Shown one piece after another: positions 33,501 through 44,179 of a stretch of 64,000 nucleotides of DNA (position 1 is its first letter; each line of letters begins with the position of its first letter). The position numbers and the translations under genes were made by a program. Source of the DNA: Phyto melanocephala (Eukaryota; Arthropoda; Insecta; Diptera; Rhinophoridae); the NCBI GenBank assembly GCA_941918925.1, contig OW799234.1, forward strand, positions 110,638,128 to 110,702,127. Direction: 5' to 3'. The notes below the pieces were generated by a model. That model searched no databases. It was not told where the DNA came from and saw nothing but the letters and a program-made list of their open reading frames with translations.

Positions 33501-34128
33501 GCACCACAGGTGAAGGGTATATAAAGTAACAGCTTTACTGCCGTATTCATAAAAAATATTTAAGTTTTGTTAAAGGCTTGTTTGACACATTTTTGTACAA
33601 TATCTGTCAAATAAACCCTTAATAAACCTAAAACAATTTAAGAATACGGCAGTAAATATACACACACATATCTTAGTAATTTTGGTCAGACAGACGGTTA
33701 GAAGGACTTAGCTTAGTCGACTCCTCTGTTTAAAAAAAAATATATTCATAATTGGGTCCGAAATTAATATTGTAGAAAATACAAACAAATACAAATAACA
33801 AAACTATACATACCCTTGGCACTAAAGGTTAAGGGTATAAAGACATTATTTACCAACATTTAATAATAAATCAACTTACCTGTCTCCTAAAGGCATCTGG
33901 CATTGTGAATGTACTGTGAATCCAACAAAACGTATTGACTACATGTGTCGGTATACCACTAACTATGCAACTAATCGGTTGACCTACATATTGTGTAGCC
34001 GTAATAATTAAACTGCATGTCAACAGCAGCACAGTCGTAAAGGAATTATGCAAGCGAAATATTGTATTATCCGTTTGAATGTCCTGCCATTTTAAATAGC
34101 TCTTCAAGCTGACCAATAACTTATACAT
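18326..34128 (-). CDS. ogre: Innexin 1 / optic ganglion reduced (gap junction protein), whole gene
   Basis: Joined coding exons complement(18326..18548, 18626..19134, 28000..28107, 33880..34128) give 362 residues. Innexins form the gap junction channels and hemichannels of invertebrates; ogre acts in glia and neuroblasts during nervous system growth in Drosophila. Family marks visible: N-terminal MYKLL start; first membrane segment about 28-47; paired cysteines in extracellular loop 1 (54 and 68) and loop 2 (238 and 256); the innexin signature YYQWV (108-112); second membrane segment 111-130; third about 180-200; fourth about 268-288; and a cytoplasmic tail ending at Lys362. All junctions are GT-AG and keep frame (phase 0, 0, 2). 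The large introns (28108-33879 and 19135-27999) hold many transposons; the last is 77 bases. The sequence reads as close to Drosophila ogre rather than Inx2 or shakB. 5' noncoding exons probably lie upstream of 34128 but were not found. Confidence 0.94.
18626..19134 (-). CDS. ogre: ogre coding exon 3 (residues 120-289)
   Basis: The acceptor is TTTGCTTTTCAG|GCC and the donor CCG|GTAAGT, leaving two bases of an Arg codon (phase 2). The exon encodes the rest of membrane segment 2, the cytoplasmic loop, segment 3, extracellular loop 2 with Cys238 and Cys256, and segment 4 (WFWYMILL region). Confidence 0.94.
20467..21474 (-). repeat. F1-family repeat, reverse copy (ogre intron 2)
   Basis: It starts TTTTTATACCCTTCATCTGT and ends in a decayed reverse of the AACAAG..CTATATTCGGCC end (GAATAAAGCCCTCTTGTTT at about 21456-21474). 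An F2 copy begins within ten bases of its end. Confidence 0.75.
21481..22006 (+). repeat. F2-family repeat (ogre intron 2)
   Basis: Starts TTTTATACCTGCCAACAAAA and ends near TTCGGCACAGCCGA. Contains the GAATATATATTTCCTGAGTA and TTTATACCACGCAGTG blocks. Probably internally deleted. Confidence 0.7.
23299..24254 (-). mobile_element. Decayed Tc1-like transposon with a nested MITE
   Basis: The ends match as inverted repeats: CAGCTGCGGTCAAAATAATA at 23299 against TAGTGACGGTCAAAATATTA read from 24254 on the other strand, both continuing G-ACCAGTT. On the - strand, around 23960-23740, a Tc1-transposase-like stretch appears (TTTTFQRLIRTCKMIP, then LDIPASVEI and RILQKSKLS) without the DDE part. A 214-bp MITE (23508-23721) sits inside it. 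It lies in ogre intron 2. Confidence 0.6.
23508..23721. mobile_element. MITE with GGTCACAAGTAGAAAG inverted ends
   Basis: The left end (C)GATGGTCACAAGTAGAAAG and the right end CTTTCTACTTGTGACCAACA pair over about 28 bases, extending to the CTAACTC block. Related left ends occur at 14460, 53318 and 59685, so this is a family. It is nested in a Tc1-like element. No target duplication could be settled. Confidence 0.7.
24332..25055. mobile_element. Putative 724-bp TIR element in ogre intron 2
   Basis: CACGCAAAGAAAAAATATGG at the left pairs with CATG plus T-run plus GCGTG at the right. TA flanks both sides (24330-24331 and 25056-25057), as in TA-targeting elements. The interior is AT-rich and noncoding. 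The repeat is imperfect and A-rich, so support is moderate. Confidence 0.45.
25316..26042. repeat. F1-family head-to-head form
   Basis: Left end TTTTTATACCCTTCACCTGT and right end ATGAAGGGTATAATAA are both the GGGTATA end of F1, facing outward. The GTCATTCCGTTTGTAATTTC-type block occurs at both sides in inverted orientation. It is decayed and noncoding. Confidence 0.6.
26800..27120 (+). pseudogene. Mariner/Tc1-superfamily transposase fragment in ogre intron 2
   Basis: Same family as the fragment at 3.0-3.3 kb. In shifting frames it reads like NGNRYREMLRS, WFQQNGATCHISRETMGVL and EKFENRIISHRG. Stops and frameshifts are frequent; no terminal repeats were found. Confidence 0.5.
28000..28107 (-). 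CDS. ogre: ogre coding exon 2 (residues 84-119)
   Basis: This 36-codon exon is bounded by TTTTATTTTCAG|GTC upstream and TTTCAG|GTGAGT downstream. It encodes the end of extracellular loop 1 and the innexin signature YYQWV, entering membrane segment 2. It is too short to stand out as an open frame and was found from the missing residues between exons 1 and 3. Confidence 0.93.
28575..28945 (+). repeat. F2-family repeat fragment (ogre intron 1)
   Basis: Carries CATTGACGTAGAGCCATGAA, TTTATACCGCACAGT, ACTTTTACGCCCATCTCCCA and AACGCTTTATCTCGAATTCA in family order; both ends are missing. Confidence 0.65.
29448..30233 (+). repeat. F1-family repeat with inverted core (ogre intron 1)
   Basis: Complete ends: AACAAGTAACAGTGGTATAT at the left and GGTGAAGGGTATAAAAA at the right. 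Contains an AT-only core (29605-29820), a GTATGTATGTTGTTGTTG block and a (GACAGACG)n run. The part carrying GGCTCAGCTGGGATTCGATG is reversed relative to the copies at 37.0, 60.3 and probably 33.1 kb. Confidence 0.85.
30017..30095 (+). repeat. (GACAGACG)n minisatellite-like run
   Basis: About nine units of GACAGACG or single-base variants within an F1 repeat. Shorter runs occur at the same place in other copies (37315-37345, 60590-60630). Confidence 0.9.
31780..32931 (+). pseudogene. Decayed Penelope-like element (RT and GIY-YIG endonuclease) in ogre intron 1
   Basis: Read through stops and frameshifts, the + strand gives a KGNTTVALKDNI block, then APKIY.LSNIHKYFSLRPI followed by VDSPSYGVYK (the typical Penelope reverse transcriptase fingers). 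After a gap comes the GIY-YIG region: ISNLVCNTPCG, then TKIAGHKSDERHRDNKNSQG, LLSHCSTLDHF and FENVLVLNTGINYK. Most of the palm, with its catalytic Asp pair, is gone. The reading resumes after a 303-bp MITE (32549-32851) as KR-FMLEMLQI, the expected end of the GIY-YIG domain. This is a dead copy. Confidence 0.7.
32549..32851. mobile_element. 303-bp MITE with ATACACGGCATG ends, inserted in the Penelope remnant
   Basis: The left end ATACACGGCATGTTTTTTAC ATCTGAC pairs with the right end GTCAGATG TAAAAAAAATGCCGTGTAT. TA flanks both sides (32547-32548 and 32852-32853), fitting TA-targeting (Tc1/mariner-like) mobilisation. The interior includes CTGACTGCTTTGCAGCAGCA. A fragment of the same interior recurs at 37799-37865. 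Confidence 0.8.
32975..33525 (+). repeat. F1-family repeat (ogre intron 1)
   Basis: AACAAGTAACAGTGCTATAT at the left and GGTGAAGGGTATATAAA at the right. It is shorter than its relatives because the AT-only core is nearly absent. Confidence 0.85.
33537..33653. mobile_element. 117-bp hairpin MITE, second copy (ogre intron 1)
   Basis: ACTGCCGTATTCATAAAAAA to TTTAAGAATACGGCAGT, same layout as 1989-2107, with a few bases lost from the right arm. It lies about 230 bases from ogre exon 1. Confidence 0.85.
33686..33841 (+). repeat. F1-family repeat, 3' end fragment
   Basis: Begins in the GGTCAGACAGACGG run and ends CACTAAAGGTTAAGGGTATA. It lies 39 bases before ogre exon 1. Confidence 0.7.
33880..34128 (-). 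CDS. ogre: ogre coding exon 1 (residues 1-83)
   Basis: The exon starts at the ATG of MYKLL and ends at CAG|GTAAGT, phase 0. It encodes the cytoplasmic N-terminus, membrane segment 1 and most of extracellular loop 1, including Cys54 and Cys68. Reading through the donor gives only two more codons before a stop, which supports the splice site. Confidence 0.93.
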
Positions 34129-36540
34129 CGTAATAGAAGGCTTTTACCAGAAGGCAGTGTGATAGATGTTTTCGAAAAAATTACTCCAGACTTAAAAGTG
34201 TAAGGGAGGATGGAACGAAAAAAATAATTTATTAAAGAAATCACTTGTAGTTTTGTTAAATAACTAAGAATGTTGTTAATTGTAGAAGAATCATATCAGC
34301 TGAAATGAGAAAAATAAAAAACAAATAATAATAATTTAAATCTTGTATTTAAATAAAATATTAGCAAGTTGTAATTTGTGGTTACTAGTATAAAGCATTT
34401 ATTAAAACATAAATAAGAATTCAAAACACATAAATATTAAATATTAAATTGGTATTTGTATGTAACGTATATTTGTATTAAGGAAACACTGCTAATTAAA
34501 GAATCAATTTTTAAATGTTGTCAAGTTGCTTAAAAACCAATCAAGATTATTTGTTTATTTTTATGTTTTTATTTTCATATCATCTAAATTACTTTTTTTT
34601 TATAATATTTATTACTTTATTTATATTATTTGACACCATATGGTGGAAAATTTAAATTTGTTTTTTGTTTAATTCTAATAATAATAGACAACAATAATTG
34701 TGACAGATTTTATTTTTATTTTTCAAATTCATGAAATCAGACAATTTTTTTTCAAGTTCGCGATAAAAGTTTATTTTTAAAATTTAACATCCAGCATCAC
34801 AAATATTAATATTAAAATTCAAGTGAATGCCTAAAATTGTAATACATCTGTCTTTTTTTTTCTTTTAAATTTTGTGTGTATGTATGTACATATGTATGTT
34901 TCTACAATATTTCAAGATTTTTATGTATTTTCTAATGTTAAAAGTTCGAGATGTATTTATGTTTTTAGGCTTTCTATGACGCTGCAGTTTATTAACCTCC
35001 ATTTCAAGTTTTATATTATTCCCAATTCCGTTTTCTTCATAATTTGTCTATAAATGTTAGATTTTATTTAAGAATTTGTATGCACAAGCAGAAGTGCATT
35101 CTTCATTATGCATAACTTTTAATTGATTTTAAATTTCTCATATTCGATTTCTTCAACTTTCTCATGTCTTTATTTAATTTTGTCTTGCTAGTTTTTTTCG
35201 CTTTGAAATTTTCAACTGAAAACCATGGAGAAAATGAAAATTAATTCATTTTTATTGGCATTAATTGAGTTCATGTAAGTATATCATGTTGTGTTTCGAC
35301 GGTTTAATTTATCATATTTATTTTATTTGTATGTTATTCTTGTTTAAATTTCAACAGGCATTTCTTATGTTCGTTAAGTTAATTAAAGTTAGTTTGCGAT
35401 TTATAGTTCAAATCCCTAATAAATACACATATCGCAGTTGATCAACAAGACTGTATTAATTCGAAATTCTAAAATGTTCAGTAGAGGCCAAAAAGTGTTT
35501 TTATTGCATTTTAAGTGAGTTTAAAAATCTAAATATGAAATAATATAAATCTTGAAGGAATAAAGTGACATTTGTGATGTGAATGCTAAGTTTAATTTTG
35601 CAAAAAGTTAAAATTTTTAAAATTAGAGTCAATACACTATTGTTGATCAAGAGCGTTTTAAAATATTTCATTTGTAAATGTCATAAACCGAACTGTCATG
35701 CTTTACTTTAACTAGCTAGGAAGGAAAAGGGATGTCGACAGTTAAGAAGTACCTCTAACACCACACTCGGAGATTTTTGGCTAATATACATATATCCACT
35801 TGATATATCTTTTAGAAATTTCGCGTTAGAAATTTAACTTTAGTGAGTTGCAGAATAAGGCTGCAGGACTACTGAAGAGTGCACCGAATTTACCTTTGGC
35901 AATAAATGCCTATACACTTTGTAGTCACTTCTGTTTCTCCATGCCATATCGGTTCTGTCTGATACGTTAACTACATTTTTGAAGAACTTTGTTGTGTTTA
36001 TCTCTGGCAATCTGCTTAATGAACTAGGCATTAATTCTCAATCTGAAAAACTTTGAAATGAAAGCTTTTGGTTTGTCATATCATATGGTGAAACCATACC
36101 GTTTATTGTATAAAAACTTTTTACTTCGTTTCACTGGACGACAATTGTCCCAGCTAGGTCCAAATATAGGTTCGTTTTTTATTAGAAAATACATTGTAAT
36201 ATTAGATACTGATAGGGCGAACTAATATTATACAGTTGTGTGTGCATTTTTTTTTATACTCCTGTTTCTTTCGAATCCGTAAGCATTTATTTCTTATAAG
36301 CTTTTAAGTATCTGCCGCTAACATCTTCTACATGATTGACAATATAAAAAGACAGCCGCTACGTTTAAAATAGTTCTGCTGGAATTATAGAACTACCTTT
36401 TATGCAAAAGTTTAATGATTTTTTGCGATCTTTAATTTTCTGATATTAGATGGTAAGAAGTGAGAACTGGTGGGTAAATACTAGAACGGAATATTTGAGA
36501 TCAATGACTATTGAAGCAAAACATTGATATCCTCGAAACA
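34129..36540. other. Upstream of ogre coding start; no feature proven
   Basis: This should hold the ogre 5' UTR, and perhaps noncoding exons and promoter, since the ATG lies at 34128. I found no convincing acceptor or core promoter. The - strand frame at 35840-36031 is unrecognised. Confidence 0.4.
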
Positions 36541-36542
36541 AA

Positions 36543-37485
36543 AACAAGTAAGAGCGCTATATTCGGCCGTGCCGAATCTTATATACCCTTCACAACGTGT
36601 AGTCATGCAATAAAAGTAGTTTGTATCACCATTCATCTCATATGAAATACGTACATACATATAAAAAATATACATATATAAAAAACATCACATTGTAAAA
36701 TTATAAATTTACGTATGTATGTTAAAAAAAAAAATTTAAAAAAAAAAAATTTAAAAAAAAAATTTTAAAAAAAATTTTAAAAAAAAAATTAAAAAAAAAA
36801 ATTTTAAAAAAATAATTAAAATATATATAATTAATAAAAAAAAAATTAAAAAAAAATTAAAAAAAAAAATTTTAAAAATTATTAAAAAAAAATTTTTTTT
36901 TTAAATAATTAATATTAATAATAAAACAAAAAAAAAAAAAAAAATTAAAAAAAAAAATTTAAAAAAATTTAAAAAAAAATAAAAAATAAATAATATATTA
37001 AATAAAAAATAAAAAAAAAAAAAAATTTTTTAAATATATAAAAAATTTTTTTTTGGCTCAGCTGGGATTCAATGCCACGGTTACTCTAACCAGTATACAC
37101 GTTTGTATGTATGTATGTTGTTGTTGTAATGTTGTTTTTGTGAAAAAAAAATCGAGGTGGTCGTGGGTTTTTGCTCATATCTCAGGTGTTTATGTACCGA
37201 TGTTTCTGATTTTCAATAGCGATCTACTCCCGAATATTTCTGATATTTTAATACCTCATTCGGGTTCAAGCAATGTCTGGGGGCTTCAAAAAGTTGATTT
37301 CAACATACACACGGACAGACGGTCAGACGGACAGACGGACAGACTGACAGAGCTTAATCGACTCCCCTATTCATAAGCTTTCAGAAAATATATACTTTAT
37401 GGGGTCGGAAATGAAAATTGAAGAAATTTCACACGGAATGACAAACCTATATATACCCTTTTTCACTGTGTGAAGGGTATACAAA
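36543..37485 (+). repeat. F1-family repeat with long A/T core
   Basis: Left end AACAAGTAAGAGCGCTATAT, right end TGTGTGAAGGGTATACAAAA. Bases 36722-37052 are almost only A and T, with alternating A and T runs. The open frame at 37053-37376 is repeat-derived. Confidence 0.85.
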
Positions 37486-37710
37486 ATATAAAAATTTTCT
37501 TTGCGTCGCATTTCGAAAACAAAAAACGCTTTTAAGTTTTTATTTTATATATAGAGTACATAACTTCAGACTACTTGAACATATCAAGCCACAAAGTAAT
37601 TTTTTATTCAATTCTTAGGTCATGGGCGTTAAGTCAGCCCTTTTACGTTGTCGTTTAATAAAGATATCTTTGTTCTTTTTTTCTGAAATGACGTCACATA
37701 AACAATATCT

Positions 37711-37790
37711 GTCGTATTCATAAAGAAATGTTTTAGGCTTATTGAAGGCTTATTTGATAAATTTCTGTACAACATCTGGACATAAACATC
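37711..37790 (+). repeat. Half copy of the hairpin MITE
   Basis: GTCGTATTCATAAAGAAATG then TTTTAGGCTTATTGAAGGCT and TTATTTGATAAATTTCTGTA match the left arm and loop of 1989-2107; the right arm is missing. Confidence 0.65.
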
Positions 37791-37798
37791 ATGTTAAT

Positions 37799-37865
37799 CA
37801 ACATGTCTGTCAAAATTGTACTTTTACGCTGACTGCTTTGCAGCAGCAGAGATTTCTGATTTCTT
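37799..37865 (+). repeat. Fragment of the 303-bp MITE family
   Basis: Shares ATGTCTGTCAAAATTGTACT and CTGACTGCTTTGCAGCAGCA with 32609-32680; both termini are missing. It follows half of a hairpin MITE at 37711-37790. Confidence 0.75.
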
Positions 37866-38244
37866 CTGAAGAAACTTAAACAAAATACACATATTAATAT
37901 GCACTTGTAATGATTAAAAAAAAACTTGACTTTTTCCGGTTTTTATTCTTGGCTTCGAAGGGTCCAGACGTATTTATTTGTAAATAAATAAAATTTATAA
38001 ATATTTGTGTTCATTTAAATATTTTGATATAAATTCTAAGTATTTGATTACAAATCTTTATTTTTCTTTAAACGGATTAGGATACTTAAAAGAAATATCC
38101 TAAATAAACGTTCGTACACATGAAGAAGCATACAAAATATACCAACTATAACAACAACCCACATATTTTGTACCATCATGTAAAACACCGCTTAATTTTT
38201 TTGTTTTTTTTTTAATAGAAATTTTGTTTCAATTAAAAAAAAAC

Positions 38245-38520
38245 AATGGCATACGTGCTTTTTGGCTCATATATCAGCTGTTACTATGTCCAAATAACTG
38301 ATTTTCAATACCAAATTTGTTGAAAGTATTTCTTATAAACTGATACTACATGCAGGTTTGTGCAATATATGGGGGCTTCAAAAAGCTGATTTCAACGCTC
38401 ACAGAGGCAGTGGAGGGATATCACTTAATCTACTTCTCCATTTATAAGGATTCATAATATGTTTACTTTATGGCCTCGCAAATGATCACTGTAGAAATTA
38501 CAAATAGAATGACAAACTGT
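38245..38520 (+). repeat. F1-family repeat fragment
   Basis: Keeps the GGCTCATATATCAGCTGTTA, GATTTTCAATACC, GGGGGCTTCAAAAAGCTGAT and GTAGAAATTACAAATAGAAT blocks in family order, without either terminus. Confidence 0.65.
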
Positions 38521-39988
38521 TAATATTAAAAGCAATACAGTTATACTATATATGAATGTAAATTATCCATATAAAAAATGCATAATCAATAATTGTCAAT
38601 TTGTAATTTTTATAACAATTGAGCTTTTGAACTTTTTCTTTTAGTTACGAAATAATTTATTGCTCTTTTTTCATAAGCGGCACTTGACCGTATAAATAAA
38701 TATAGCAGCTTTAAAGTAATCAAAAGTTTTTATAAATAGCGGACAGAAGTAATGAAAATAAATTGAAAATAAATTGTTTAATTAAAAACAGATTTATATC
38801 ATCAGTTCGAATAAAGATTAAAAACAATGTATGTAATGTAGGTCATTGTTTATCTATTCAAAAAAATATTGTATCGATATTAAAAATATTAAAGAAAATC
38901 CTTTGTAAATTTTGAAATGTGTAAGTGATTGCAAACCAAAACAAAAGCAAAATTGCTTTAATTATAATACGGAAAATAACATAAACAAGCAAGTCTAATT
39001 TTTTAATGGAAAATTTCCCCCTAACGAAATATATAGATCCACGTTTGATTATAAGTTATGTGATTTTGAAACCACAAAAATTTCCTTCATGTGGAAAGAT
39101 GAATAATGAATAATGTGTGCTATATTATCTGCTTTATCGTGTGTGCAGGCTGTAAAAAATAGTGTAAAAATTTCAAAATTTACCTTGACATTGCCATCAC
39201 ACTTTATTCATTAGGGTATTTTTGTTATTGTGTTTTAACTTTGATTTCCGTAAATGTATACATTTTCAGAGCACACACACATAAAACTGTATTTGGAATC
39301 AGTTTTTCAATATAATTTGCATATACATATGTACTTATAAGCACATATTCAAAGCAGTTACTATTTTGAAACAAACAAACATGCCAACGTAATCTAAATC
39401 CCCTTAGAAAAAATTCAATTATTAAAGCAACAGTTTTCCAAAAAAAAAAACAGCTTTAGTTATAGATAAATTGACCAAGATTATATAAACAAAAATTATA
39501 ATTTAATAAATTGAATAATTTCAGTAGTGAAAAATTATAGTGTTGCCTGCCGCCTGTTGATTTAAATCATGCAACACCATCAGTACTGTGTATGTGTATT
39601 ATTATCGTATTAAAAATTCCACACCTTTGCCTTACACTCACTTATATATTGGATTTTTTTTTAATATCTATGTGTTTGTTAATACTATATAGTATGACTG
39701 GCATTAATCTGCACAAGGTTTTTCATCACGTTTTTTACTCAACACTAAAAAATTGTGGCTCGATTTTATTTTTAGCATTCTTATTTTTACAAAGAAGTTT
39801 AAATTGTGATAATGCAAGAATAATCTGAAAGAATATGTTTTGGACTTGTTCAGAAATTGTACTCTAATGATATTTTCAATAATTTTCATAAATTAGTTTT
39901 GGTTAACTCTTTACTTTCAATGTTTTTTTAATATTACTTTTGAACTCCTTTTCTTATTAATTTTAATTAAATTTCTATGTAGGATACA

Positions 39989-40639
39989 TTTTTATACCCA
40001 CCGAACGGAAAAATCTAGGGGCCCAAATTTTGCCAGAATATTTCTTAAACACAAGGTTTGTTTGGTATTGAAAATGGGCTAAATCAGCATATAAGGATGA
40101 TAGTTAATGCAAGAGTAGGTCAAAAAACTATGTCCTTCCAGCATCAAATAAAATGTAATTGTATCCAAACGCATTAACGTAGAGCCTTAAATTTTGAATG
40201 TATATTTCCTGATTATAAAATTAAGTACATATAGCTTTCCACTCAATGTTGTTTTTATGTCAGAAAATGAAGGTGACACGCCCACTTTAACGCCTACCTC
40301 CCATATAACGCTTTATCTTAAATTCATATAATTTCTCTATGGACAAAGCTTTTGAAAGAATAAAGGACTATATTGATATATTTCAGTTTTATTTATTAGC
40401 AGAAATTATATTGACACGCCTACTTTAATGCCCATTTTCATTGAAATACTTAATTTACGAAAATATTTTAATAGCATGTCGAATTTATACAAAGAAAGTG
40501 ACACATATCTAAGTATAACGATATTCCATAGCGATTACTGTTAATAATAAAATAATAAATTTTGTGGCATAGAAGTACATCAAATCGGTTGTGGGTGTCA
40601 AAAAATCGGCACAGCCGAATATAGTGCTCTTACTTGTTT
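39989..40639 (+). repeat. F2-family repeat showing both ends
   Basis: Left end TTTTTATACCCACCGAAC. Right end CGGCACAGCCGAATATAGTG then CTCTTACTTGTTT. The right end read in reverse is AACAAGTAAGAGCACTATAT, the same as the left end of F1. Confidence 0.75.
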
Positions 40640-43600
40640 AATACCGACACTCTATTATTATTTATTCCAAATTTAGCATTTATGAAAAAATTCAAAATAA
40701 AGTTTTATTTTCTTTTAAAATTTTTAAAAATAGATGATTTAATGGGAGGAAGACACTAAAGTCAGTGTATCATAATATTTTTTATTTTTTTATTTTCAGG
40801 TTATATTTTAGCATCGTATATTTGTTGGTTTTATGTTTAAAATCGTCAAAAAGAAATTATTTTACATACTACAAGCTTAAACTCTCCTCCTGTTTCACCG
40901 GTTTATCTGACTTTTAAGCCAAATATTTCTGATTTTATTTATACTGGCAAAATATTATCTCTCTAATTTTTTCTGTTTGAGGTCTATCGTGCCTTCAGCA
41001 AACGGACAGACTTATTTAATTAATTGAAAAATTAAATTAAATCTTTTTTAACAACTAATTTGATTGTTGTGTTTTAATTTATTTTAATTAAACCGGTTAT
41101 TAAAAATTCTTAACTAGAAACCTTTTTTTTTTTTCATAACAGTTATTGGGACTTTAAAGCTATCATGAACCTTTTTTTACTTAAATACAATACCCAATAA
41201 CATTTTTATTAATAAGTAATAGTAACTACCTAGCAAAATCTTTACTTACCTAGTAAGTTAGCAAGTAATATTGGAGATACACATAAACTAGTTACTTTTC
41301 GACCGAATAACTACTTATTTTTGCTTGAGTTGTCCCAGAAAAAAGCAATAAAATAAGTAGTTACCAATAAAGCTGAATTATAGCTGGATACTTTTATACT
41401 GTTGCAATACAAAACAATATAAAAATTATAAAATAAATAAAATAAAAAAAATATTATAATATTTTTGAAGTTAATTTAAAGTTCACTGTTTAAAAAAATA
41501 TATAAAAAATATTTACAAAGGTCATAACCAATAGGCCATTACTCTGTACTTTAAAATAATGATGTTGGTAACGACCCCTCATTACTATGTTATATATGAA
41601 GTAATGACAACCTATTACACAATTTCAAAAAGATTTTGATGGGTATTGCTTACTTAATACTTTTAGTGTTACATTTTCTAATTTTTTTTTTACGTAAATT
41701 GTGGCCACCTTCAATATTTTTACAAACACATTTAGTACGAGTCAAGTTATGTAGGTTCCATATACCCTCTTTAGAAGGGTATACAAATCTAAAACATTTA
41801 AGTTAAGTACTTTTGATTTTGAATGATCGTTATTTTATCATCATTGAAGTCTATTAAAATACCTTAGTAATTGTTAAAGTGATTAAAATAATTATATTTT
41901 CATGTATGTAATAAACATTTATTAACAATACTTGCACATATGCACAGAACACATTAACATACACTATACACATATGTATTTGTATATATAAGTAACCCTG
42001 CAGATAAAATTGAACTACATTATCAATTGCAACTGAAATGGACTAGTTACAACATGGTCCTATGTAATGCAGTAATAGATCAAGTCATTATCAATCAGGA
42101 GTTTGTAGTTACGGAACAAGTTTTCGTGTTTTAATGATTGTATTTGTGTCGTCAAAAACTGTACATATAATGATCATTTAGGTACTCCATCGAGTAGTGA
42201 CAAAGAGTAGTCTTAAAATAACTTCGACGTAACGCAAAGCTGGGTTACATGGTCCAGCCCTAGGACATCGCATGTTTTTTCCATACAATTGGGTGATTGT
42301 TTTACTTCAATAGTCCTAGTCGATTATGTAGTACACTTTACATGCGTGTATCGACTAGTCGCGTTATCTGCGAGGTCTTTATAACTTGATTATTTGTACT
42401 TGTTAAAGTGTTTTAAATGCTTAAAAACACTTGTAGTTATTTATTTTTCAACTTATGAAAATAAGCTTGTCGACTTCTGTCACATATGCAGAACCCGTTT
42501 ATTGACTTTTTAAATACTTTTCAAATGCAAATGTTTTTTATAGTAGAAAATCATCTAAATGAAATAACATTTTGACATTGAAATCATTTGATGTTTGCAA
42601 AAAATGTTTAGTTAAATATGTAGTTTTGATCTTATCAGTAAATGATGTTTACAAATTTACAGTACTGCGTCAAACTAAATGCATCCTCTGCCTATGTAAA
42701 ATTTAAAAAAATTCTTTCCTTTAATAATCTAGAACATTTGACACCTATTAGTTTCAATAGTCTGTGCAAAATTTTAAAATTGAACGTGCATTTCTTTTGT
42801 AAATTTGAGATTTTAAATCATAAATACCATGTACCATGTACTGATATTGTACAATTGAACAAAAATATATGTTAAGTTAATACACTCCTAATCATAATTT
42901 TGTTTTAAAACAATGAAGTTACCTGCACATACATGTATAGGTTAAGGAGAATAATCGGTTTTTATTCGACGAGTTTTAAGTGTTTTTTGTTTCTTTGTTA
43001 AAACCGGTAATTGTTAATTTCCATTTCTCAATAACCAAATTAACCGGTTATTTTGGTATAAAAAACCGGTTATTTTTAAATGTTTTTCTTAAGAATAAAA
43101 AAATGTAACAACTGTGAAATAAACATAATTACCTATGCATATACAAATTTTTCTTAAGAAAAAACTAAACATGATTGAAATATTACAAAAAAGTGTTAAA
43201 GTTAAAGAGTAAAGAGTAACTTAAGTGAGAGTATTCTAAGTATTACATAAATTTCAATACATATCTCTCTAAAGTATGGAAATATTTTGAATTTTTTTAA
43301 AACCAAAATTATATCTCTAAGTCATAACGGTGTTTTTGGTTTCTTAAATTTTGTATGTTGCTTAGTACTATTTAAATAGAGTTTCTTCAATAACTAATAT
43401 GATTGTATTGTAATAATTAACAAATTTTAATAAAGCCAGTAAACCGTTTTGTAATTCTTAACTAGAAACCGGGAATTTAAAAATAGCAGCTTTTCTAAAA
43501 AACCGAAAACCGGTTTTTAAAAAGTCGAATAATCGACCGCTCTAATATTGGTCATATTTATTTAAAACAAAAAATTTTTTCTTCCTGATAAAACGAATAC

Positions 43601-44179
43601 CTTTTTTTTAACTGACCACCTGGCCATAATTTATTTAACCAACACAATTTAGTTAAACTGTGTTTCAATACTACCTAGAGCATGCAGGAACATTTAGCAG
43701 TAGAACGGAAATATGTTGCACATACGCTCTTTGTTAACTTTAAAAAAATTTCTTGTAGAGAATGAAAGACAATTAAAAATAACAAAAAAATAAAAAAAAG
43801 AGAAAAATCATAAATTTAAAATTTAAGCCTCAACTATAAAATGAAAATAAATGAATTACAGAAAACAATGGAATAAAAGGTAGACAATAAAGTAATTTAA
43901 TCACAAAAACAGTATTGTTGTTGTAGTAAATCATAAAAAAAGGAAAAAAGAAATAACGAAAAGTAGGTAGATACCTCATTATCTATTTAGAGTTATATTA
44001 AATAATCATACAAAACATAAAGTAGTTACAAAGTTGGAGTAATTCTAAGTATAAAATGGAATAAGTAAGTACACTTACTTTAAATAAAAAAATGGTTTAA
44101 CATTTTTATTTTATTTAATACATTTATAATAAAAGCAAAAGCATTAGATTCCCATAAAAAAAAACTATTACAAAGAAGT
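40640..44179. other. No gene seen; AT-rich with degenerate repeats
   Basis: Short AACCGGTTATT words recur at 41090, 42955-43070 and 43430-43515, and a small F1-like GGGTATA end is at 41760-41785. No coding region is supported. Confidence 0.45.

Noticed and set aside
35840..36031. 63-residue - strand ORF upstream of ogre
   Set aside because: Reads more evenly than most noise, but I recognise no family and the flanking DNA gives no continuation.
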